64,000 nt of DNA from Coprinellus micaceus (Eukaryota; Basidiomycota; Agaricomycetes; Agaricales; Psathyrellaceae): contig OX596345.1 in NCBI GenBank assembly GCA_951394405.1, positions 2,108,001-2,172,000 of the forward strand, read 5' to 3'. The notes beneath the pieces were generated by a model. The model saw only the letters and a program-made list of their open reading frames with translations. It was not told where the DNA came from and made no database searches. Position numbers and translations under genes: made by a program. Positions 31,798 to 42,485 of the stretch are shown here, one piece after another (positions within the stretch are counted from its first letter, which is position 1; each line of letters begins with the position of its first letter).

Positions 31798-32583
31798 AAG
31801 AACAGGGAGATTACCATTACATCTCACTTGTCGAGGAGATCTCGACGGTAAGTTGGGCGGAGGACGTCCAATCTCTTATTCACATAGGCCATGACACGCG
31901 GCCGTGTCTCAGGCTCGGTGGGAGGGACCATACAGGTCCACTTAGGATGGCGGGGAGAACCCCATACCGCTGTACCTTCCTTGTCATGCGCAGAGGGAGC
32001 GTGGCGAATGAGCCTCCAGGGAGGCTCTTGTAAGAATATGATGTCCAATGATTTACATTGCGATTCGAGGAGTACTACAAGGTCATTCAGTGACTTAGCA
32101 ATATGAAAAGACAGAACCCTAATCTTCTGTAATGTTGTACTAAACATTCGGAAGAACTGGGTTAGATTGAAGCCGTCCATGATCTTGACAATCACGCACC
32201 TGCTTGTTGAGAGAGTCGATCTGGGCGCGGTCGAACCTCGCGTACCAGAACGGACACTTCGATGACTCGGCGTCGTGGCCCTCCTTCCTGCAGTTGATGC
32301 AATGTACACGATGGGGGCAGGATTTGATCTCCTCTGCGGTGGGAGGGATGGGCAATGGGGTCTGCTTGGGCTTGCCCTTGCAGCAGCTCGCATGGTGACA
32401 ACACTCCTCCCGAGTATGAGACTCGCCGCAGATGGGGCACCTGAGACAGGTCCAGCACATGAAGTTAGCATGCCCCCACTTGCAACAGTTCTTGCAAAAG
32501 GGGACACCAGGGTGGTGAGGGGTGGACCTGATGAGGCACGACCTGCCGAAGATGTTGATGGTCTTGTTGTTCAAGGCCTTTGT
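31798..32583 (-). pseudogene. LINE-A ORF1 knuckles and ORF2 start (copy 5)
   Basis: ORF1 reads NNKTINIFGRSCLIRSTP, CKNCCKWGHANFMC, CPICGESH and CINCRKEGHDAESSKC to the stop near 32140. ORF2 starts at the overlapping ATG (MFSTTLQKIRVLSFHIAKS). FHIAKS replaces FNIAKS, changing the EEP Asn. The ORF2 reading ends at the copy 6 insertion point; an in-frame TGA lies near 31830 (DK stop DVMVI). Confidence 0.75.
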
Positions 32584-32639
32584 GTTAAAAGTGTAACTGG
32601 GGGCAGGGACACTGAAGCCTCTAGGTCAGAGTACTGAAC
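32584..32639 (-). repeat. Partial LTR duplication
   Basis: About 30 bp here (CTGAAGCCTCTAGGTCAGAG and following bases) repeat an internal part of the adjacent Copia LTR (32670-32699) in the same orientation. The first ~25 bp (TGTTAAAAGTGTAACTGGG) match nothing else in the window. Confidence 0.6.
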
Positions 32640-32892
32640 TGTTGATATTGGGGCATACTGCTACTCACCTGAAGCCTCTAGGTCAGAGTACTGAACTAAG
32701 GGGCCTCAGGGCAATACATGGAGTGTTGATACACAGGAATCAGGTCACATGATGCTAGATGATCCAGATATGATAACTAAGTCCAATTAGATCAAGATAA
32801 CTGATGAAGGGGAAGATCATGATGGATAAGGGTGATCTGTGAATGGATAAGGATGGATAAGGGTGGAGTCACCAAGTCACCAAGTTCCAACA
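32640..32892 (-). repeat. Copia 3' LTR (253 bp)
   Basis: Plus-strand borders are TGTTGATATTGG and AGTTCCAACA, giving TGTTG...CAACA termini. In the element's orientation AAGGGAGTG (a polypurine tract for plus-strand priming) directly precedes it, at ~32893-32901. The copy at 27483-27732 is a near-identical solo LTR. Confidence 0.8.
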
Positions 32893-32957
32893 CACTCCCT
32901 TGACTGAGACTCACTCCCTTCAGTCAACACACTCCCTTAATCTGCACGGAGTCCAAG

Positions 32958-35405
32958 TCATTCTCGTGCAAGTCGGATGGCTGGAAGAGGAAGGGCCTTG
33001 GTGAGGCAGTCTGCAGGCTGCTCAGTGCCCTTGATGTGAACAGGGGCAAAGGTACCAGCCTCCACAATGTCTCGCAACCAGAAGAACTGCAGATCCAGGT
33101 GCTTCATGTGGCCAAAGTGCTCGGGTTTCTTGCTGACACTGATAGCAGACTGGTTGTTGATGTGGAGGGTGGATGGACCATGCTGGGGGAAGCCAAACTT
33201 GCCAAGGATGTTGCGCATCCATAGGATCTCCTTTCCAGCCTCAACTGCAATCATGTACTCAGCCTCTGTGCTAGAGAGAGCAACGATGGTCTGCAGCTTG
33301 CTGGACCAGCTCACTGCACCTCCAGCGACAGTGGTGACATAACCACCAGTAGAGCGTCCAGAATCAAGGCAATCACCATGGGAGGCGTCACAGTACGTCT
33401 CAAATGTGACCGAGTTGACGCCTTTTCCACTGTAGGTGAGCTTGTAATCCATGGAGCCCTTGAGATAGCGAAGGAGGTGCTTGAGGGCAGCCCAGTGACG
33501 AGGTCCTGGATTGGCGCTGAAACAGCCAAGGAAGCCAACAGCGTAGGAGATGTCAGGACGAGTCATGGTGGCAAGGTAGAGGATGGCACCAAGGATGCTG
33601 AGGTAGGGGATGCTGCGCATGAACTCAATCTCTTCCTGGGTGATAGGACCCATGGACTTGGAGAGCTTGATCCCAGGAGGGAGAGGAGTGCCTACAGGGC
33701 TGCAGGACTCGAAGCCATAACGAGCAAGGATGTTGATGATGTACTGGCGCTGGGAGAGGGAGATGGACCGGTTGGGACGATCCCTGATGACTTCAACACC
33801 AAGAATGAACTTGGTTTCACCCAAGTCACGCAGCTTGAACCGCTTGGAGAGCTTCTCCACAGTTCGATCCAGTGCCTCCTTGCTCTTGGAGGCCAGAGTC
33901 ACGTCATCAATGTAGACGGGGAGGATGATGTGAACGTCTCCATGAGTGTAGATGTAGACAGACCGGTCAGACTGGAGTTGAGTGAATCCCATGTCCAGAA
34001 GTGTTGCATGCAGCTTCTTGTTCCACTGCCTGGCACCTTGCTTGAGGCCATACAGCGACTTCTTGAGCAGGCAGACTGTGTTTGGGCCACCTTGGTGGAA
34101 GCCCTCAGGCTGGCGCATGTAGATGACTTTGTCCAAGTCGCCGTTAGTGGGGGCAGAGGAGAAGTCGCAGGAACAAAGGTGCATGTCCTCAATCCCAGCA
34201 GCTGCAAGGGCATTACGAAAGGCTGCAGGACAGAAGGTGGGGGCGTAGGTCTCAGAGTAGTCAATTCCAGGACGTTGGCTGCAGCCCTTGGCCACAATAC
34301 GACCCATGAAGTGTTCGACTTTGCCGTCAGGAGTGCGTTTGGTCTTGAAGACCCAGCCAGAGGGGATGGCCTTGGCTCCAGGAGGCAGTTCAACTAGCTC
34401 CCAAGTCCCATTGCCTGTGAGGGTGAGGATCTCCTCGCATGCGGCAGCTTCCCAGTGCTGACTGTCAGGCTGAGCAAGGGCTTCCCTGTAGGTACAAGGG
34501 TCACCAGTGGCAGAGGCACCTGTGAAGTCGTTGACTTCACCGTATCCACCCATGTCGTCATCACTCTCATTGTCAACGGCAGGACTCAGTTCCCTGGCTT
34601 CCCACAGAGCTGGGGGAGCAGGGGCAAGTTGCGGTGCAAGGGCCTGGCCAAGGGCAGGGGCAGTGAGAGGACGAGGTGTGGGGGCAGCAAGAGGCGGTGC
34701 AGGTGCAGGTACAGGTGCTGGGACAGGAGGTGCAGGCATAGGAAGGGCAGGTGCAGGAGGAGGAGAGGGCGAGCATTCAGATTCAGAGTCAGAGTCAGAA
34801 TCACTGAGGCTAGCACCACGTTAAACCAGTTTAGCCACCTTCCACCACTCCCCTGGCTGCTTTGACTGCTGTCCTGTGTGTCTGACAGGCTGAGGGGCAG
34901 GACTCGCACCACGAAGCTGGGCAGGAGCAGGGGCAGGCGGTGGAGGAGCAGGCAGATTCAGAAGGGGGACTGGAACCGGTGAAGCACCTCAAGGTGCTGG
35001 GGGTGGCTTGATGTGAGCAGGTATATGGACAGACATCTGGGGAACCTCAACGTCATCAGGAACCTCTGGGGACGCAGCAGGGGAGCCAGAGGGGATGGGA
35101 GCGGTGGGCGGTTGTCCAAGAAGATGGAGGAGGTTGTGGTCAATGGAGTTGTTCATCCTGAGACCGGGGAAGTAGCGTTCATCGAACTCAGCACGTTCAG
35201 AGACAAAGAACTGCTTGGTGGTGGGATTGTAGAAGTCCCAACCCTTGTAATCCGACGGATAGCCGACGAAGAGACACTTGCGCATGTGGGACTCCAGCTT
35301 CTTGCGCTTGTCCTTTTGCACAAAGACATAGGCAGTGCATCCAAACACCCTGAAGCGGCTGAGATCTGGCTTCTTGCTGTACCAGGCTTCGTAGGGTGTC
35401 TTACC
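32958..35405 (-). pseudogene. Copia pol: integrase end, RT and RNase H
   Basis: One frame runs from 35405 to 32958 with two stops (TGA ~34986, TAA ~34822). Upstream is the integrase C-terminal region typical of Copia (FGCTAYVFVQKDKRKKLES, KCLFVGYPSDYKGWDFYN). A Pro/Ala- and Ser/Asp-rich linker follows. RT begins WELVELPPGAKAIPSGWVFK and has RIVAKGCSQRPGIDYSETYA, SLYGLKQGARQW and the catalytic YIDDVT. RNase H follows (CDASHGDCLDSGRSTGGYV, SSTEAEYMIAVEAGKE) and a C-terminus with EQPADCLTKALP. The 593-codon RT/RNase H part is open, which suggests moderate age. Confidence 0.9.
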
Positions 35406-35407
35406 CG

Positions 35408-36484
35408 GGGCCCCTGTAGCCCAGTGGTTTGTGCCACTAAAGAACAGGAGAGGTGGCTGTGCAAGTCACTGGAAGGTTGTGGGTTCGATCCCTGCTCATC
35501 CCCTGGTACCATAAAGCTAGGTTAGGCGTGTGACCAACAGTGGATACTGTCACATGCTTGGATGACTGGGTTGGGTGAACTATTCCCAGGCATGCGGCTG
35601 GGTTGATCCGGCATGGTCTAGAGTCGTGTTCGAACTTGCACCAACCAGACGATCCAGGCCATGGGCAAGCCCGCTCGGTCCGGGAAGGGATGGCCTAGGG
35701 GACCAGCCGCACTACCCCAATCTGGCAGAAAAAGGGTGAAACCTTATCTGTTGTACCTGATATGGGAGCGAAAGCACAGGGGTTGGGAAGTGAGGGATAT
35801 ATATATAACAAGCGGAACGGCCAGATGGGCCTACGCCACCCTCCACTCCGAGACACCCGGTCCATTGGGCAATGGCAAAAACCGGGCTAAGTAGGAGTTG
35901 TTAGTCGGCGGTAGTAGTTGTGGGAATGACCTGGCAAAGGCTGGCTGAGACTTGGGCTCGGGCACCCAGGCATGGCACCAGTGCCCAGTAAGTGGGGTTC
36001 TAACTCCCTGCCCAAGCACTCTGGTGGTTAACCATTCCCCCGCGCTGGTTAAACCGGTTGGGGGGCAGTTCAGACTCAGACGAAATAACTCCGGGCCCAG
36101 GGTAGAACCTCGGGATTGCATACCCGGTTGGCTGCAGGCAAGGCAGAGACCTGGGGCAGATGGGGATCTGCGCCGGTTGGCATCAGCGAACCACCTGCCT
36201 GGGAATGGGAACCCTAGTAGCTGGGGCACTATACAAAATCCCCAGTGAAGCGTGGGCTGTAGCGGATCAGGACAGTCTCCTGGATACCAGCTCGAGGGCA
36301 CTAAATCCTCTGTCGGTTCACTTGATGTAATCAGTCAGGTGCGAATCTAAGTTGATTCCGGAGTACCACATGGGTGGTTTCCCGCCTCACAAGAGCGTGG
36401 GTTATAGGGGTTCTCTGCCTAACGGCGGGGGGCCTTAAACTTCGTAAAAGCTAATTTCAAAAAAAAAAAAAAAAAAAAAAAAAA
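35408..36484 (+). mobile_element. tRNA-headed SINE, copy 2
   Basis: Matches copy 1 (3864-4935) over its full length by eye, including GGCCCCTGTAGCCCAGTGG at the start and GTAAAAGCTAATTTC plus poly(A) at the end. Its left flank is Copia integrase and its right flank is a LINE-A 3' fragment, so no target duplication is visible; a later rearrangement or assembly join is likely at the right side. Confidence 0.8.
35417..35492 (+). promoter_or_regulatory. RNA polymerase III internal promoter of SINE copy 2
   Basis: A box TAGCCCAGTGG at 35417-35427 and B box GGTTCGATCCC at 35482-35492 are identical to those in copy 1. Confidence 0.7.
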
Positions 36485-37242
36485 GAGAGTAATGTGCTTT
36501 GTGCATGTATGTGCAGAGCCATTCTCAACCACGCGCCTACTGGAGAGTACTACTCCCGGTTCCACATTCCTGGCCACAACAATCATGAATGTGAATGCGG
36601 CAGTCCGGTGCAAACTCGGCACCATATCTTTACACAGTGCGGTGTGCTGCAAACATACGATCGGGATCCCCACTTTGTGCAACAACTCGTTTGGTTTTTA
36701 GAGGATAACCCAAAGGCCTTCGCCTTCGGGTTCCAATACACCCCTCAGGGGGATGGTTGAAAGAACGTGGCCTCGTCTGACTTGGACTGGCCTCTGCTGG
36801 TTAAAGGTCTCATGTGAAGGGAGTTGGGTAGGTACCCTGACATGTCAGTCCTTGCAACTGATGTGGATCAGGGGTACCCGAAGCGCGGCTACCGTGAGGG
36901 AAACCATGTTGGGGGCACACAAGGGATGCACCCGGGGCCCATAACACCTTGTGGTGGACTGGTACTGGTGGGGTTTGGACTGGGTTGGGTGGGAATGCCA
37001 ACTTAATATACTGATCTGTTAGCGCCGCAAGGCCTCTCATTGTCTGTCGGCTGGTTGGGGGTAAAACTTCAAGCGCCGGGTGTCTCCAAATCGTCGATCT
37101 TTGTGTTTCATAATTGCAGTAGTACTTAGTTAGTGACGCTTGCGCTCTCTTTGTATGTTGATAGCGACCGGACTGCCATTGTGCCCCGGTATATAAAAGC
37201 TGATTTCAAAAAAAGAAAGAAATAATAATAATAATAATAACC
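36485..37242 (+). mobile_element. LINE-A 3' end fragment with AAT-repeat tail
   Basis: Contains the last ~90 codons of ORF2 (CMCRAILNHAPTGEYYSRFH to QYTPQGDG, stop 36760), the 3' UTR and a tail that changes from A-rich to (ATA)n at ~37207-37242. The tail merges into host LINE-B sequence GATAATAACC. The coding fragment resembles copy 6 (shared CECGSPVQT and HFVQQLVWF), so the two belong to one subfamily. Confidence 0.8.
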
Positions 37243-38744
37243 GATACCGAGTCCTTGAAATGCTTTGGCCAATGCCCCACCTCCATGCATGCATTGGCCA
37301 AATTGATCATAAGATGCTTGCACTCGGGTGCAGTGAGGATATACTTCAGGTGAGCCCATGTTACATGGTCAGGACCTGGAGCGGAGCGCAATGAGCATGC
37401 TTGGAGTGCCTCTCGCAGCTCCAAAGATGAGAATACGGGCCACTCTCAGACATCAAGGTCCTCCAGTGGTTCCAGTACACTCGTGTTGATCCGACGATTG
37501 TTGGCCGCATTGTAGGTGCCGTGTAAGGCGCCCCAAAGTTGACCGAGTTCATGGCAAGGCTCTCCATTGAATTGGATAGCCTTGCTAGGAGGGTTTTTTC
37601 GCTCCTTGATCCAGGACATAAGATCCCAAGGACGTGCATGAGTTTCTGAGATATCTTTGATTCACTCATCAAAGAACTCGCATTTAGTCTTTCTTACAAC
37701 AGACCAGAATGCACAACGGGTCTCGGGGGAGTTATCCCCTTGACATTTGTCATACACTTTTTGACACTCTTCGTCCCACCACTTCTTGGAGTGAGGAGTG
37801 ATGATGTACTCTTCAGAGTGGGCAAGCCAAGCTCTGTTGAATACGTCCACAATAGCAGAGGAGAGGGAGTCAATCCCCTCTCTGGTACCGAGGTCGTGTA
37901 CGCCGTTAAGCGCCGGCAAATCTTGCATGATTTGCACCAGAAATTCCGTCTCTGAATCCGACTTGGGCTTCAAAGTGTGGCCCTGTATCCTCTCGATCAT
38001 GTGGTCAAGGTGGATGATAGAGGTGAGTGGAACATGGTCCGACTCTCCTTGAAGTGGGAGGTTTTGGAGCGGGGCGGTCGCGATGACCTCCGGAGGGGGG
38101 AGGAACACCAGATCTATGACGGACCTGATATTCTCATCGGCTCGGGACACAAAGGTAGGCCCGATGTTCTGGGGTGGAGCGTACTCCAACCCCAGAGTAG
38201 CAGCAGTGTCCATAAGGAGCACGGCCTTCACCTGGTGGTGTGCGACTTTGTCGTCCCACTGGCTCGAGTGACAGTTGAAATCCCCCGACATATGATGTAA
38301 CTGGGGAAGTCGATGCGCACGCTCAGCAATGAGGTCGATTCCTCTGTGCTGATCGTCGGAGTAAACGTTCATGAGATGAATAAGTTCATTCCCTACAAAG
38401 AGGGAGATGATCATAACATCCCGATCGTCGATAAGGTCTCGACGGTACGTTGGACACATAGTGTCTAGACGTCTAGAAATGTAGGTCAAAACTCGGGGCT
38501 TTGTCCCGAGGGCCACGGCCAGCGTGAGGCACAACCATTGTGGATGACAAGGTGAGCCAATCACCTTGGAGCCCTCCTTATCCGTAGCTGAGGGGGTGTG
38601 TCTTATCAAGCGCCAGGGTGGCTCTTGGAGGAATAGAACATCAAATTTATTACATTCGCGTTCGAGGAATACATTCAGAGACTCGTAAGACTTCGCAATG
38701 TTAAAAGTACATATCCAGAGTTTATTGATTAGCGACCTAACCAT
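37243..38744 (-). pseudogene. LINE-B ORF2, endonuclease to RT start (copy 2)
   Basis: The EEP part is open for 360 codons from MVRSLINKLWICTFNIAKS (38744), with FLQEPPWRLIRH, SGDFNCHSSQWDD and ESDHVPLTSI. A stop near 37661 (FFDE stop IKDIS) and further changes near 37450 break the linker. It ends in HWPKHFKDSVSVII, where the (ATA)n tract extends the II codons. Confidence 0.8.
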
Positions 38745-39137
38745 TTAAAACCGGATGTGCGTGAGTGATTTGCCTGCCGTGTTGTTGAATAACACGTACC
38801 TTGGCGTAGAGAGAATCTATCTTGGGACGATCGAAACGAGCGAGCCAGAATTCGCACCGCCTATCTGTGGCGATGTGACCTTCCTTGCGACAATTGATGC
38901 ACCTCTGAGTGTGAGGGCAGGCAGTGACCTCTGGGGGAGTGGGGTTGATAGGAGGGTTAGCCTTGGGCTGACCCTTGCAGCACGTCGCGTGCGAGCGATG
39001 CTTGTGTTCGTGATGAGGCTGGCTGCAGATTGGGCACTGTGCGTGAGCTCGGCATCCGACAGTAGGGTGACCGCAACGCCAGCAGTTCTGGCAGAGAGGG
39101 ACACCAGGTTGGGGGGTTGCTCCACGAATGAAGCACT

Positions 39138-39172
<35 letters not shown>

Positions 39173-39604
39173 AATTCAGCTTTTGTATTCCGGGGCACAA
39201 AGGCAGTCCGGTCGCTAGCTACTACACAAAGTATTTCTACGATACATACAGCCAACATTTACAAACAGACGCATAAACGCAGCGATGGGGCGAAAGATAG
39301 GACTTCCCCGAAGCGAAGGCCAAGACTCGTGTGCGAAGCCTTGGTAGGCGACGCCAGAAGGATAAGCTTTATTGTGGTACCCCTCCCCAAACTTAGCCGA
39401 CCGGCTACTAAGTAAACGCGTTTCGATCCAGGCTCCCGGGGGGTTCCCTACACCCCCCGGCATGCACCTCCGTGGAAGCACACTACTTGGTCCAGCGCTC
39501 ATCCGCAATCAGTTGTAGGGACTGACACGTCACGCCGGATACCCAGTTCTACGCACGCCAACCGTTGGCCTTTACAGCACCACCCAGAGAGGGCCGCAAG
39601 CCAC

Positions 39605-42485
39605 TCATCCAATACCCACTGGCGGTGGGTGACGATATTGGAACCCGAAAGAAAATGCGGGCGGGTTCTCCATCAAGAATCCGATGAACTCTCGCAAAAA
39701 GCGAGGAATCCGATCGAGGGTTTCAAGCACTCCGCAGTGCGTGAAGATATGACGCCGGGTCTGCGTCGGGTGACCGCACTCACATTCATGAGTGTCGTGG
39801 CCTGGAATATTAAACCTTCGATAGTACTCGCCTATCGGGGCATGATTGAGAACAGCTCTCGCGAAGCGTGCGCAGAGTACATTGTCCTCGTTGACATTAC
39901 GTAGCCACGTACCGCCATTGGCGTACGTGGGACGAAGAGGCTTCCCCTTGGGGTCGCTGAACACCAGGAACTGGTGTCCGAGATAGTCAGGGTCGCAGGC
40001 CAGAGTGGTCCACGCATCTAACGCTGAGTCGGCGACATGCTTGCGCACGCCATCCAACGAAGTTTCCGGCCTCTCTCCCAAAACGATGGGAGGGAGGCTG
40101 CAAGCACGAAGATGTGCCTGGTGCTGAATCCCCCATTCCAATTTGGAAGGGACTTCAACAAACATAACCTTGCGGTCAGGGAATCCTGACAGCCAGGCGG
40201 CTAGCTTCCGACAGACGGTAAGCGAATGAGCCTGCCCCGAATGAATAGACGGATCTACCGCTCGTCTTGCCATGGCAATAGAGTCGGTGAAAATGACTAT
40301 CCGGTCGCAATCCTCGAGGGACGAACCCTTAAGGACTGCATTCCGGATTGCAAAGAGCTCGGCGTCAGACGCCAGCACCTTGCCCGCTGCCCAGGCAGAC
40401 GAGCCAGAGAGGTCGATCGGGCCTTCGAACACGAAGGCCGCGGTCGCATGATGCCTGGTCGATGTCTTGGGAACAGACGCATCCGTCCCAAAACACGCCG
40501 TACGCGGTTGCCCACGCGCGACGTTGAACAGGGTATTGAGTTCGGTACGCCTCCGGTTGAGGGGTTCCTCACCATAGGTATCGTACTCATTGAATTTGAC
40601 CTGGGCCTTGAAGAGGTCCATAAGTCGAAGACCTGGCGAGGCCTCCTCCGTGACGGGGGAGAAGACCTCCGTGACGGGGGAGAAGACCTCCGTGACGGGG
40701 GAGAAGACCTCCGTGAGCGAACCCAGATTCTTGGCCGTCTGAGTAATCGCATCACGCACCTTGCCTTGCTTCTCGAGTGGAAGCCAGACCGATGAACCGT
40801 AGTGTGGGTCAGCGCCCTTCCGGAACTCCTCGGGTAAGAGGGAACGGAGAGGGTGCGTTTCCGAGAGTGTCGCCGTCCTGAATACCGCCCGTTGGGACAG
40901 TTTTCGAAGATGAAGACGAATGGGAGGGAGGCCTGCGAGGCACTCGACTCCTCCAGTAGGGGACGTGCGAAACGCCCCCACGATCCAACATGCAGCCTTA
41001 CGCTGCATGGTGGTCAGAGCTTTGAGGGCGCCAATATTCTTGGCTCCTTCGTAGTACCAGAGTCTATGTCCGTACGTTGCGACCGGAAGGACACACGCAC
41101 GGAATAAGATCCGTTTGTTCTTGGGAGTTAACCCTCGAGTAGAGTTGCCCAGCATTCTCATCGCCATTACAGTGGTGAGTGCTTTGCAGGTGTAATATCG
41201 TACGTGCTCTTGGAAAGTGAGCTTCTGATCAAAGTAGAAACCCAAGTATCTCCAAAACTTCTTGGGTTTGAGGGGGGTGTCCCCTGTGAAGGGGGCGAAC
41301 CCGAGATCGATAGGGCGATCCCAGCCGGAATGCGCTCTACTGAAGTGAAACAGCTCGTTCTTGGTATGTTCCATCACCAAGCCCGCTGCCGTGAATAAGT
41401 CGAACATAACCGCGTATGCATGGCGAAGCATCACGCAGTTCGTTGCGATGTCTGGAGACTGAGCCGCGAAGGATCCGTCATCCACATAGGATATGAGAGT
41501 GGTGCCAAGGCCCCGCTCCCGTATGCGATACAGCTTCATGATAGGAGCTACGATGAGCGCCGACAGGACTGGGGACAGGGCAGAGCCCTGGCCCACTCCA
41601 ACATCCGCGCGAAAAGGTTCCGAGGTGTAGTTGTTCCACACGTACGACGTGTGTCTCTCCACCAAGTATGATTTAAAGAAGGCCACCACCCGAGGGTGAA
41701 AGCCCATCTTGCGAAGTACCTCGAGTAAGAACTCGTGGCTGATCGAGGGGAAGAACTGAGCAATGTCGAAGGCCAACACGCTCGTATGATACCCCTTGGC
41801 CCAACCTGTCCACACCAAGTGTGTCAGGTATAAGCCGGCGTCTTCGGTGGAGCGCTGACGCACCCCTCCCATTTGATTTGGATCGACAAGATCATACTTG
41901 ATCATATCGAACTGAAAGCGGTTGGAAACCATTTTCTCAACCAATTTACCAAGGGTGTTCAGGAGCACGATGGGCCTGAACGCCTTTGGCGTGTCGTAGG
42001 ACGGTTTATTCGGTTTAGGGATAATAACCGATACTGAGTCCTTAAAATGTTTCGGCCAATGCCCCACCTCCATGCATGCGTTGGCCAAATCGATAATGAG
42101 ACGCTCGCACTCGGGTGCGGCGAGGATATACTTCAGGTGAGCCCACGTTACATGGTCAGGGCCTGGAGCGGAGCGCGACGAACACGCTTGGAGAGCCTCT
42201 CGCAACTCCAAAGAAGAGAACACCGGCCACTCTCGGACATCGAGGTCCTCCAGCGGTTCCAGTACGCTCGTATCGATCGGACGATCGTTGGCCGCGTTGT
42301 AGGTGCCGTGTAAGGCACCCCAGAGCTGGCCGAGTTAGTGACAAGGCTCTCCGTTGAATTGGATAGCCTCGCTCGGAGGGTTTTTGCGCTCCTTGATCCA
42401 GGACATAAGATCCCAAGGACGCCCATGAGTTTCTGAGATATCTTTGATGCGCTCATCAAAGAACTCGCGTTTGGTCTTTCTTACA
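39605..42485 (-). CDS. LINE-B ORF2: RT, RNase H and Cys/His tail (5'-truncated)
   Basis: 872 codons are open from 42223 to the natural stop at 39605; one TAA near 42336 (GAA in sister copy, CHELGQLWG) lies upstream. RT blocks: APGPDHVTWAHLK, LNTLGKLVEKMVS, AFDIAQFFPSISHEF, GQGSALSPVLSAL, SYVDDG. Thumb: SPTGGVECLAGLPPIR. RNase H: GTDASVPKTS, ASDAELFAIRNAV, FTDSIAMA. Tail: HECECGHPTQTRRHIFTHC. C-terminus QYRHPPPVGIG. All catalytic Asp/Glu residues I can identify are intact, so this fragment decayed little after insertion. A 21 bp in-frame repeat (VFSPVTE) lies at ~40645-40712. Confidence 0.85.
40645..40712 (-). repeat. In-frame 21 bp minisatellite in LINE-B ORF2
   Basis: About three copies of a 21 bp unit encode VFSPVTE repeated three times between the RT thumb and RNase H. 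LINE-A has a single non-repeated equivalent (KLTEKFEPCA). The length variation appears tolerated, suggesting a flexible linker. Confidence 0.8.

Larger units (their letters stand above)
27733..32583 (-). mobile_element. LINE-A copy 5 with two nested plus-strand inserts
   Basis: Three colinear minus-strand blocks: 31798-32583 (ORF1 knuckles, ORF2 start), 28483-29655 (rest of EEP, linker, RT start) and 27733-28118 (RT fingers to GVG). They are separated by LINE-A inserts at 29656-31797 and 28119-28482. Both outer ends abut copies of the same Copia LTR. Confidence 0.8.
32640..35407 (-). mobile_element. Ty1/Copia element, 5' half lost
   Basis: From right to left on the minus strand: the C-terminal end of integrase, a low-complexity linker, RT, RNase H, a polypurine tract and the 3' LTR. 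The break at 35407 is where SINE copy 2 starts. Gag, protease, most of integrase, the PBS and the 5' LTR are missing. Confidence 0.85.
39141..42485 (-). mobile_element. LINE-B copy 3, 5'-truncated, 17 bp TSD
   Basis: Inserted into ORF1 of LINE-B copy 2 in the same orientation. The plus strand begins with ~29 T, then GAATTCAGCTTTTGTATTCC, a LINE-B 3' UTR of ~430 bp, and ORF2 back to the linker (VVRKTKREFFDER). ACGAATGAAGCACTCCC flanks both sides. It is the most intact LINE-B 3' region in the window. Confidence 0.9.

Noticed and set aside
33378..34397. 339-codon plus-strand ORF opposite Copia RT.
   Set aside because: Antisense to a clear Copia RT/RNase H frame; no domain recognised.
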